This document shows, one piece after another, positions 1 to 5,215 of a DNA stretch of 5,878 nucleotides. Made by a program: the position numbers and the translations under genes. The notes beneath the pieces were generated by a model. The model was given only the letters and a program-made list of their open reading frames with translations, was not told where the DNA came from and searched no databases. How positions within the stretch are numbered: position 1 is the stretch's first letter; each line of letters begins with the position of its first letter. Location of the stretch: positions 1 through 5,878 of the forward strand of contig CALELW010000255.1 in NCBI GenBank assembly GCA_937902905.1, read 5' to 3'. Source of the stretch: an uncultured Clostridium sp. (lineage in GTDB: Bacteria; Bacillota; Clostridia; Lachnospirales; Lachnospiraceae).

Positions 1-8
1 CAGGGGAC

Positions 9-632
9 ATGGAAAATGACGCCGAAAATGGCGGTAAAAAAACAATCCTTGAAACATTAGGATTAGAAATTCGTCCATGTGATGAAAAAGAAAATTCAAA
101 AATCAAGGAAAAACTTACTGCTGAATCGGCAGAAAAATTTTCCTGCGCATTCAGGATTTCAAACAAGAAGTGTGATGAACGCTTTAACAAATATGTTAAA
201 GAACATCACATTTCTAAACGTGACGTGCATTTTTATTGGCACGGAACGAGAAATCAAAATGTATGGGGAATTTTAAAAAAAGGAATGCTCTTGAATCCCA
301 ATGCTCCTATAACCGGAAAAATGTTCGGATATGGGCTTTACTTCGCTCCTAGAGCAAAGAAGTCCATCGGATATACTTCGTTAGATGGAAGTTATTGGGC
401 GAAAGGACGTTCCAATGAAGGCTATATGTTTGTAATGAAAGTTGCATACAAAAAGCCTTTAATGGTTTTTAACCACGAACACAGGTTCTGTGGTTTTAGA
501 AACCAAGATATAAAAAATGCAGGGTGCGATGCCCTGTTTGCATCCAAGGACGCAGGTATGCTACGCAATGACGAGGTAATCGTTTATGACGAAGCACAGG
601 TGTGTCCGAGATATTTAATAATTTTGAAATAA
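9..632 (+). CDS. PARP-type ADP-ribosyltransferase catalytic region (possibly 5'-partial)
   Basis: Transfers ADP-ribose from NAD+ to a target, by family. Counting from the ATG at 9 (207 residues), residues 12-65 resemble the segment just before the ART fold in bacterial PARPs (TILETLGLEIRPC). The fold itself carries WHGTRN (H78, G79), GYGLYFAPRAKKSIGY (Y111, S119, Y122) and NDEVIVYDEAQV (E189). These align with human PARP1 H862, Y896, S904, Y907 and E988, so the H-Y-E triad and NAD-binding residues are intact. A catalytic Glu is compatible with chain formation but does not prove it. The start is uncertain: the frame is open to the window edge, and the only purine-rich stretch (AGGGG) ends 2 nt before the ATG, which is too close. 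Related bacterial proteins often carry an N-terminal WGR domain, so this may be the C-terminal part of one. Target and role are unknown. No macrodomain or glycohydrolase is visible nearby. Confidence 0.88.
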   Translation: MENDAENGGKKTILETLGLEIRPCDEKENSKIKEKLTAESAEKFSCAFRISNKKCDERFNKYVKEHHISKRDVHFYWHGTRNQNVWGILKKGMLLNPNAPITGKMFGYGLYFAPRAKKSIGYTSLDGSYWAKGRSNEGYMFVMKVAYKKPLMVFNHEHRFCGFRNQDIKNAGCDALFASKDAGMLRNDEVIVYDEAQVCPRYLIILK

Positions 633-641
633 GGAGAAAAA

Positions 642-878
642 ATGAAAGAAAAAATTTTTAAGACCATTTTATGGTCTGCTTTATATTTAGTAATTGTTAT
701 TTTAACTTATGCAGGATATTTTCACAGATGGATTTATCTTGCAATGGCAGTAAACGCAGGATTTGTATTATTGTCATATATTATCCATGGCATTGTGTCA
801 TCTCGCATGGATAATATAAGAAAAGAAAAAGATAAAATCCGCAAAGAAAAAAGAAGGGAGGAAAAGGGTGCATTATAG
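642..878 (+). CDS. small two-helix membrane protein, unknown function
   Basis: A 78-residue protein that I do not recognise as a named family. Two hydrophobic segments are visible, about residues 8-27 (ILWSALYLVIVILTYAGYF) and 30-52 (WIYLAMAVNAGFVLLSYIIH). A short turn, GYFHRW, joins them. A highly charged cytoplasmic-looking tail follows (residues 55-76, with an IRKEK motif repeated as IRKEKDKIRKEK). With Lys at residues 2, 4 and 7 and a basic tail, both ends are predicted to be cytoplasmic. The start is supported by AAGGAG at 631-636, 5 nt before the ATG, and it lies 9 nt after the PARP stop, so the two are probably co-transcribed. Its last codons contain the Shine-Dalgarno candidate for the next gene, and its TAG stop sits in the loop of a hairpin at 862-891. 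It could be a phage membrane accessory factor; nothing marks it as a holin. Confidence 0.72.
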   Translation: MKEKIFKTILWSALYLVIVILTYAGYFHRWIYLAMAVNAGFVLLSYIIHGIVSSRMDNIRKEKDKIRKEKRREEKGAL

Positions 879-897
879 GGTGCACCCTTTTTGAAAA
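856..897 (+). promoter_or_regulatory. Shine-Dalgarno plus intervening hairpin upstream of the phosphatase start
   Basis: A GGGAGG at 856-861 is followed directly by a perfect 11-bp stem (862-872 with 881-891, 8-nt loop) and then 6 nt to the ATG at 898. No Shine-Dalgarno sequence lies at normal distance from that ATG. Linear spacing from GGGAGG is 36 nt, far too long, but with the hairpin folded it becomes 6 nt. The stem ends in a T-run (888-892), so it also looks like an intrinsic terminator. The TAG stop of the upstream gene (876-878) is in the loop, so ribosomes finishing that gene would melt the stem. Either or both roles are inference. Confidence 0.6.
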
Positions 898-1533
898 ATG
901 TATTATTTTTCATCAGATATGCATTTGGGTTATGCTGATATAATCAAAAATGCAAAAAGACCGTTTGAAACGGTTGAAGAGATGAATACATCTCTTATTA
1001 GAAATTTTAATGAAATCCTTTCAAAGGATGACATTTTATTCATACTAGGCGATGTAGCTTGGCATGGATATAATCCATGTACGGAATTGAAAAAAATACA
1101 TGGAAAAAAAATCCTTATTAAAGGAAATCATGATGAAGCCCTTTTGAAACACAAGTCGTTTCGAGAGTGCTTCATTGACATCCGTTCCACGGAGCTATTC
1201 CGTGACGGAAATAAAAAAATATTCCTTTCACACTATCCCATGGCTGAATGGGATGGATACTGCAAAGGAATATATCATTTTTATGGACATGTCCATAATA
1301 GTGATATGGGTGCGGGTTATTTAATGAAACTGTACCCAACCGCTGTCAATGTTGGAGTGGACTGCAACAACTTCTACCCAAAAACAGCGGAGCAATTAAT
1401 TGACGAACGATTACACACTTATCGTGAAAATTGTCCGTCATTACCACAGGAATTCATGGATAAAGCAATTTTTATCAAAGACATGGATGACCGGGGAGGA
1501 AAAAAAGTGGATTTTCAGAAACTAATCCACTAA
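898..1533 (+). CDS. calcineurin-like metallophosphatase/phosphoesterase
   Basis: A 211-residue protein of the calcineurin-like phosphoesterase superfamily, which uses two metal ions to hydrolyse phosphomonoesters or phosphodiesters. All signature motifs are present in order: SDMH (D7, H9), GD (G51, D52), GNHD (G76-D79), SHYP (H112) and GHVH (G130, H131, H133). The opening MYYFSSDMHLGYADII is the usual N-terminus of the small phosphohydrolase-like subgroup found in phages and bacteria, which fixes the start at 898 even though no close ribosome binding site exists. Residues 175-211 form a short extension past the core. The gene follows the membrane-protein gene by 19 nt across a hairpin. The substrate cannot be read from the sequence. 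Proximity to a PARP makes a nucleotide or ADP-ribose-related substrate thinkable, but nothing in the protein shows it. Confidence 0.9.
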   Translation: MYYFSSDMHLGYADIIKNAKRPFETVEEMNTSLIRNFNEILSKDDILFILGDVAWHGYNPCTELKKIHGKKILIKGNHDEALLKHKSFRECFIDIRSTELFRDGNKKIFLSHYPMAEWDGYCKGIYHFYGHVHNSDMGAGYLMKLYPTAVNVGVDCNNFYPKTAEQLIDERLHTYRENCPSLPQEFMDKAIFIKDMDDRGGKKVDFQKLIH

Positions 1534-1553
1534 AATTAAGTGTAAATACATCG

Positions 1554-1582
1554 TTGCAAATACCGTAAAGCAATGATATAAT
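1554..1582 (+). promoter_or_regulatory. sigma-A type promoter for ssb-primase block, extended -10
   Basis: TTGCAA (1554-1559), a 17-nt spacer and TATAAT (1577-1582) preceded by TG at 1574-1575 make a near-consensus vegetative promoter with an extended -10. The likely start site is A1589. It begins 21 nt after the phosphatase stop, and a second promoter with the same spacing and TG element lies at 3621-3649. Confidence 0.88.
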
Positions 1583-1588
1583 ACACTT

Positions 1589-1616
1589 ATAAACAAAAAA
1601 ATAATACAAACAAAAA
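1589..1616 (+). repeat. conserved A-rich leader, copy 1
   Basis: This 28-nt segment begins at the predicted transcription start (ATAAACAAAAAAATAA...) and matches 3656-3683 at 27 of 28 positions (T1605 against A3672). There is no gap between the two copies from the -35 element through this block, a constant offset of 2067. It is nearly free of G, so it would be unstructured as RNA. It has no Shine-Dalgarno sequence and no start codon. Confidence 0.85.
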
Positions 1617-1645
1617 TAGCGAGAAATTATTTTCTCGCTATTTTT
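1612..1645 (+). terminator. promoter-proximal terminator-like hairpin in the ssb leader
   Basis: A perfect 15-bp stem, 1612-1626 with 1631-1645, is closed by a TTAT loop. The core ATAGCGAGAAA is flanked by an A-run on the left and TTTTT on the right, the layout of a Rho-independent (possibly bidirectional) terminator. It lies between the predicted start site (1589) and the ssb ATG (1680), so transcription must read through it to express ssb. A transcript stopping here would be about 57 nt. It could also stop read-through from the phosphatase block. Confidence 0.82.
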
Positions 1646-1648
1646 GCA

Positions 1649-1664
1649 TCCGCATGAAAGCGGA
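1649..1664 (+). promoter_or_regulatory. small GC hairpin before the ssb ribosome binding site
   Basis: TCCGC (1649-1653) pairs with GCGGA (1660-1664) around an ATGAAA loop, directly after the terminator T-run and before AAAGGA at 1667-1672. The exonuclease leader has a small GC hairpin at the same place (3715-3726) with a different sequence, so the structure rather than the bases is shared. Its function is unknown. Confidence 0.5.
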
Positions 1665-1679
1665 AGAAAGGAAAAATTT

Positions 1680-2111
1680 ATGAATAAAGTAATTCTTATG
1701 GGACGATTGACCAAAGACCCTGATGTACGTTACTCACAGGGGGAAAACGCAACAGCTGTTGCAAGATTTTCTCTTGCAGTTGACCGTAGATTCAAGCGTG
1801 AAGGAGAACAGACAGCAGACTTTATCGGATGTATAGCATTTGGTAAACTTGGTGAATTTGCAGAGAAGTATCTCCGCAAAGGAACAAAGGTTGTTGTAAC
1901 CGGACGTATCCAGACAGGAAGTTATACAAACAAAGATGGTCAGAAAGTATATACAACAGATGTTGTTGTAGAAGAATGCGAATTTGCAGAGAGCAAAAAT
2001 TCTGCAAATGGAAACGGAAACTCTTCACAGAGCGCACCTACACCAAGCAGTGCAGGCGATGGCTTCATGAATATTCCAGATGGAATTGATGAAGAGTTAC
2101 CATTTAACTAA
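1680..2111 (+). CDS. ssb: single-stranded DNA-binding protein SSB
   Basis: A 143-residue SSB that coats single-stranded DNA during replication and recombination and recruits partners through its tail. The OB fold spans about residues 1-104, opening MNKVILMGRLTKDPDVRY and including AVARFSLAVDRR, ADFIGCIAFGK and GTKVVVTGRIQTGSY. A Gly/Ser/Asn/Pro linker (105-128) leads to the acidic tip DEELPFN (137-143), with one Asn after the Pro-Phe where many SSBs end in Phe. Length is typical or slightly short. The ATG at 1680 is preferred over an in-frame TTG at 1644, because that TTG lies in the terminator T-run while AAAGGA (1667-1672) is 7 nt before the ATG and the protein then starts at the canonical MNKV. 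It is the first gene after the promoter and attenuator-like leader, with the primase next. It looks host-like and may have been acquired from a clostridial chromosome. Confidence 0.97.
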   Translation: MNKVILMGRLTKDPDVRYSQGENATAVARFSLAVDRRFKREGEQTADFIGCIAFGKLGEFAEKYLRKGTKVVVTGRIQTGSYTNKDGQKVYTTDVVVEECEFAESKNSANGNGNSSQSAPTPSSAGDGFMNIPDGIDEELPFN

Positions 2112-2117
2112 AAACAC

Positions 2118-2148
2118 GGAGAGGCATAACAGCCTCTCCTATTATTTT
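2118..2148 (+). terminator. terminator-like hairpin between ssb and primase
   Basis: GGAGAGGC (2118-2125) pairs perfectly with GCCTCTCC (2132-2139) around ATAACA, followed by TATTATTTT (2140-2148). The T-tract is interrupted, so it is probably a partial terminator. It starts 6 nt after the ssb stop and ends just before the primase Shine-Dalgarno (AAGGAGG at 2149-2155). It would let ssb be made in excess over the primase. No promoter is visible between the two genes. Confidence 0.65.
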
Positions 2149-2162
2149 AAGGAGGGCTAGTT

Positions 2163-3566
2163 ATGCCAACAATGAAAGAAAAAAAAGACACAATCTTTGA
2201 AAAAGCAAAGAGTGGCGTCGTAAATATTCCGGTAAGTACTATTATCGGAGAATACATGCAGTTAAAAAAAGACGGAATTCACTACAGTGGATTATGTCCA
2301 TTTCACACTGCAAAAAATACATCTTCTTTTCGAGTTACAGATTCGAAAAGACGTTATAAATGTTTCGCCTGCGGTGCAGGTGGAAATGGAGTCGGTTTTG
2401 TTGCTGACTTTAAAGGCATCAGTTATCATGATGCCTTATTTGAAATCGCACAGGAATATGGCATCATTTCGCCAGATGAATTTGACTTGTGCATGGGGAA
2501 TAAAGCCCCAAATTATAAAAAACCTAAAAAAATAAAATATTTTAAAAAGCAGGAAAGTGAAGTTGTTGCCAACAAAATAGTTGATGACAACTTGAAAAAT
2601 GATGTTTATGGTTTCATGAAAGAATTCTTTGGTCTTTCAGAAAAACATAGACTTCATTTAAAAGAAAAAAGAATGCTTTCAGATGAAAGCATTAAAAAAG
2701 ACTACTTCTCTCTCACCAACGAGAAGAAAGAGGCTTTTTTAAAAGCATTGAGGATTAAATATCCTCAATACAAAACCGAAAAGTTAATGGATGTGCCGGG
2801 ATTTTTTTACAACAGGGAAAAATCCTGCTTGCAGATGGCTTCGTATGAAGGCATTGGCATTCTCATCCGAGGACTTGACGGCAAAATCAAGGCGGTACAA
2901 ATCCGCCAAGATGAAGTAAAACCAGACAAGCCACGTTATGTCTGGTTCGCTTCTACTTTTGCAATGAGATACCCTGAAAAATATAAGGGTGGTAATGGCA
3001 CAGGTTCACCAATAGATGTGCTATACCCTGCTGTTTCAAAAAAGAAATATGCAGTATCCATTGTAGAAGGTAAATTCAAAGCAGAAATTCTTGCCAGACA
3101 AGGATTATTTGCTGTCTCCGTGCAAGGAGTTGGTAACTGGAAAGGTGGCGAAAATTGGACTGGCGTAGACCATGAAATTGACGCACTGGACAGTTTCCCT
3201 ACGCTTGGAATTGACACTATCTATATCTTTTATGATTCAGATATGTTGTCAAACAACGGAGTTTTTAAACATGCCATGGCATTAGGGGAATATCTGGAAA
3301 ACAGATACCCACACATGAAAGTTGTGTATGCCCTATGGCATGAAGGGTATGGGAAAGGAATCGACGATTTGTATATCAATGGTCATGCAGATGACATACG
3401 ATATTTAAACCGCGAAGTCCTCTTGACTACTCAAACAGAACTAGATAGTTCTGTAAGAGAAGCTTTAGGAATTGTGGACATTCCACAAAACAAGATTCCA
3501 AAAGAACTTCTCGAAAAATATATTATGATAATGCAGGGACTTATGGAATCTGCATTATTATCTTAA
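2163..3566 (+). CDS. DnaG-like primase: CHC2 zinc finger plus Toprim
   Basis: A 467-residue phage-type primase that would lay down RNA primers for DNA synthesis. The N-terminal zinc-binding domain (about 18-100) carries C45-x2-H48 (GLCPFH) and C67-x2-C70 (KCFACG), the CHC2 pattern of DnaG, after the usual IIGEYMQLKKDG. A middle region (about 140-290) contains VPGFFYNRE (211-219) and GILIRGLDGKIKAVQIRQDE (232-251), typical of mobile-element primases. The Toprim core shows E302 (VEGKFKAE), D358-x-D360 (IFYDSD) and GKGIDDL (397-403). There is no helicase domain fused at the C-terminus, and the end (about 410-467) is shorter than the helicase-binding domain of bacterial DnaG, so a separate replicative helicase must come from elsewhere. 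The strong AAGGAGG 7 nt upstream sets the start. It is second in the ssb block and closed by the terminator at 3573-3610. Some databases may list such Toprim regions as DUF3854; I could not check. Confidence 0.9.
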   Translation: MPTMKEKKDTIFEKAKSGVVNIPVSTIIGEYMQLKKDGIHYSGLCPFHTAKNTSSFRVTDSKRRYKCFACGAGGNGVGFVADFKGISYHDALFEIAQEYGIISPDEFDLCMGNKAPNYKKPKKIKYFKKQESEVVANKIVDDNLKNDVYGFMKEFFGLSEKHRLHLKEKRMLSDESIKKDYFSLTNEKKEAFLKALRIKYPQYKTEKLMDVPGFFYNREKSCLQMASYEGIGILIRGLDGKIKAVQIRQDEVKPDKPRYVWFASTFAMRYPEKYKGGNGTGSPIDVLYPAVSKKKYAVSIVEGKFKAEILARQGLFAVSVQGVGNWKGGENWTGVDHEIDALDSFPTLGIDTIYIFYDSDMLSNNGVFKHAMALGEYLENRYPHMKVVYALWHEGYGKGIDDLYINGHADDIRYLNREVLLTTQTELDSSVREALGIVDIPQNKIPKELLEKYIMIMQGLMESALLS

Positions 3567-3572
3567 TCATTT

Positions 3573-3610
3573 TAAAAAGTCTGTTCTCAACAAAAGAGAC
3601 AGACTTTTTA
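3573..3610 (+). terminator. Rho-independent terminator after the primase
   Basis: A 12-bp perfect stem (TAAAAAGTCTGT at 3573-3584 with ACAGACTTTTTA at 3599-3610) is extended inward by CTC/GAG past a single bulged T3585, with a 7-nt loop AACAAAA. The right arm ends in TTTTT. It starts 6 nt after the primase stop and 10 nt before the next promoter, so it cleanly separates the two transcription units. The A-run on the left arm makes it possibly bidirectional. Confidence 0.88.
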
Positions 3611-3620
3611 ATTTAATCAT

Positions 3621-3649
3621 TTGCATTAACGGTAATTACATGGTATAAT
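3621..3649 (+). promoter_or_regulatory. sigma-A type promoter for exonuclease-helicase block, extended -10
   Basis: TTGCAT (3621-3626), a 17-nt spacer and TATAAT (3644-3649) with TG at 3641-3642. This is the same layout as the promoter at 1554-1582, with the same 7-nt distance from the -10 to the conserved leader, giving a likely start at A3656. The spacer itself differs at many positions, so the core elements and leader are conserved more than the filler. Confidence 0.88.
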
Positions 3650-3655
3650 GTACCC

Positions 3656-3683
3656 ATAAACAAAAAAATAAAACAAACAAAAA
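3656..3683 (+). repeat. conserved A-rich leader, copy 2
   Basis: The second copy of the 28-nt leader found at 1589-1616, with one difference (A3672). It begins at the predicted transcription start and runs into the left arm of the hairpin at 3679-3710. Confidence 0.85.
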
Positions 3684-3711
3684 AGAGTAGGTAGCCACCT
3701 GCTCTTTTTTT
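3679..3711 (+). terminator. promoter-proximal terminator-like hairpin in the exonuclease leader
   Basis: A 14-bp stem, 3679-3692 (AAAAAAGAGTAGGT) with 3697-3710 (ACCTGCTCTTTTTT), contains one G-U pair (T3688 with G3701), a 4-nt AGCC loop and a seven-T run (3705-3711). The stem sequence is unrelated to that of the ssb leader hairpin, but size, loop length and position after the start site match. A transcript ending here would be about 56 nt; the exonuclease gene starts 35 nt further on. Confidence 0.82.
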
Positions 3712-3714
3712 GTA

Positions 3715-3726
3715 CCCGAAAACGGG
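3715..3726 (+). promoter_or_regulatory. small GC hairpin before the exonuclease ribosome binding site
   Basis: CCCG (3715-3718) and CGGG (3723-3726) pair around AAAA, directly after the terminator T-run. This is the counterpart of the hairpin at 1649-1664 in the ssb leader. It is followed by AGAAAG and then AGAGGGA (3734-3740) as ribosome binding site. Confidence 0.5.
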
Positions 3727-3745
3727 AGAAAGCAGAGGGAAAATT

Positions 3746-5215
3746 ATGGCAAACGAAAAAAAAGCAACAGACAGATATTTTGAGTTGATTGGTAGTGGAT
3801 TAAACACTAAAAAACTCAAAAAATTAGTGAAAAAGGACGGACATAAAATCATCCGCCCGATTCTTTTGGCAAAGACATCTAATGTCACTCCAAATGAATA
3901 CAAAAAAATCCCTAAAGAATTTAGGGACGATTACGAGTGGGACAATTACACTCGTACTTATTATGTGGATGGTACAGACGTGTGGGCGCAGAAATGGCGC
4001 AAACACACTCCATATTGGAGAAATCCAAACCATCCACTTTACATTAAAACCTCATGCACAGGCACTGAGGTGACGACCGCATATGAAGGAAGTGAGTTGC
4101 AAATGAAGGCACTCGCTCTCTTCTACGAAGGGCAGGAAGGTAGCACTTTCCGTTCCCGCGCAGAAGTCGTTGCCCGTAAACAGGGCATCGAAATGATGGA
4201 CGAGGATAATTCCGGCGATATTTTATTCGCCGGACATTGCGAAGAACCTGCAATGAGAATGCGCCTTGAAAAGGCGTGGAAAACGGCACACCCAGAGGAT
4301 GAAATAGAAGTTATTTCAGATACTGGGATGTACACATCTGGCTACATGAATGAGGATGGAACGCGAAAGTATCCATTTGCAATCATTGACCCGGATGATG
4401 CCGTAAAAATTAACGGAATTACAGGTATTGTCGAATACAAGACCTGTAACTTTAATTCTGTTAATATGCCATTGTGGAAAGCAGGTATAGTACCGTTTGA
4501 GTACTATTTACAGTGCGTGTACTACATGGCTGTAAAAAATGTTCCGTATAGCGTAATTTGCGTGAAATACGGAATCACGGAAAATGATTTTAAATTCTTT
4601 GTCATTCACCGCGATTTTGAGGTGGAAGACGAAGTAATGAAAATGGCTGAGGAGATAGTTTCTGATGTCGAAAACGACGTTGAGCCGTCTTTAGACAGGG
4701 GAAATCCAGAACTGCTTATGAAATACTACAAGAAGCGGTTCGGAAGCATTAACATTGAAGAGTCAGATGTGATGCTTGATACCTCTTACTTCTTCGAGGC
4801 GGAGGAGCTGTTTGAACTCCATGAACAGCTTGCCAGTGCGAAAAACACTGTGAAAAAGCTGACCGAAGAAATAAAGGCTAAAACCCTGCCTATCGCAAAG
4901 GCGGCGAAAGGGGCATCTACAGCCTATATTCCTTATGGGAATTGTGGTGATTACGTAAAGGTATCTTTACGTAATACTGTGCGGAAATCAAGTCTTATCG
5001 ACGTTGATAAAGTGCAGGAATTATTTCCAGAGGAATTCGAACTCTATACAAAGTGGACTTTTGACGCTACTGCGTTTGCAAAAGACAATCCACAGTTAAT
5101 AGAGGCAGTCAAAAAAGACCAGTTGAAATATACTGAGTCTACCAGTGACGGAATTAGCGTCGTTGGAAAAGCCTATGTAAGCAAGGTATTCAATGGAATA
5201 CCAAAGGAGGAATAA
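3746..5215 (+). CDS. YqaJ-family (PD-(D/E)XK) recombination exonuclease
   Basis: A 489-residue protein with a YqaJ-like nuclease core of the lambda-exonuclease type, which would degrade one strand from DNA ends for recombination. Core motifs: GHCEEP (G163-P168, E167 as the early acidic residue), D215/D217/D218 in PFAIIDPDD, E230-Y-K232 (IVEYKTCN) and Q256 in YYLQCVYYMAV. Together they give the expected D...ExK...Q order. A roughly 130-residue region precedes the core, rich in Trp/Tyr (EWDNYTRTYYVDGTDVWAQK). A helical, probably coiled-coil stretch (about 350-385) and a C-terminal segment of about 100 residues follow, making it longer than minimal YqaJ exonucleases. The ATG at 3746 has AGAGGGA 5 nt upstream; an in-frame TTG at 3710 lies in the terminator T-run and is rejected. 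It shares one base (TAATG) with the helicase start. The usual annealing-protein partner is not in the window. Confidence 0.87.
   Translation: MANEKKATDRYFELIGSGLNTKKLKKLVKKDGHKIIRPILLAKTSNVTPNEYKKIPKEFRDDYEWDNYTRTYYVDGTDVWAQKWRKHTPYWRNPNHPLYIKTSCTGTEVTTAYEGSELQMKALALFYEGQEGSTFRSRAEVVARKQGIEMMDEDNSGDILFAGHCEEPAMRMRLEKAWKTAHPEDEIEVISDTGMYTSGYMNEDGTRKYPFAIIDPDDAVKINGITGIVEYKTCNFNSVNMPLWKAGIVPFEYYLQCVYYMAVKNVPYSVICVKYGITENDFKFFVIHRDFEVEDEVMKMAEEIVSDVENDVEPSLDRGNPELLMKYYKKRFGSINIEESDVMLDTSYFFEAEELFELHEQLASAKNTVKKLTEEIKAKTLPIAKAAKGASTAYIPYGNCGDYVKVSLRNTVRKSSLIDVDKVQELFPEEFELYTKWTFDATAFAKDNPQLIEAVKKDQLKYTESTSDGISVVGKAYVSKVFNGIPKEE

Noticed and set aside
1501..1531. Stem AGTGGATT/AATCCACT at the phosphatase 3' end as a terminator
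   Set aside because: On the + strand no T-run follows it. It would read as a terminator only on the minus strand (AAAAAA at 1501-1506), where no gene is present.
1644..1679. In-frame TTG start giving an SSB 12 residues longer
   Set aside because: The TTG is in the T-run of the leader hairpin with no ribosome binding site, while the ATG at 1680 gives the canonical MNKV start with AAAGGA at 7 nt.
1534..1679. Riboswitch or origin of replication in the ssb leader
   Set aside because: Apart from two simple hairpins there is no complex fold, iteron array or DnaA-box cluster. The repeated leader occurs once per promoter and is better explained as a transcribed leader.
1475..1714. Minus-strand open frame across the phosphatase end and ssb leader
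   Set aside because: It covers a promoter and hairpin and overlaps two supported + strand genes, and the product has no recognisable feature.
3710..3745. In-frame TTG start giving a longer exonuclease
   Set aside because: It lies in the terminator T-run. The ATG at 3746 has a proper ribosome binding site, and the extra residues encode the small GC hairpin.
3613..3903. Minus-strand open frame with hydrophobic residues
   Set aside because: It runs across the promoter, leader and terminator hairpin and into the exonuclease gene. The hydrophobicity reflects Lys/Asn codons read in reverse.
4044..4335. Overlapping minus-strand open frames inside the exonuclease gene
   Set aside because: They are antisense to the conserved nuclease motifs and lack a ribosome binding site or protein signature.
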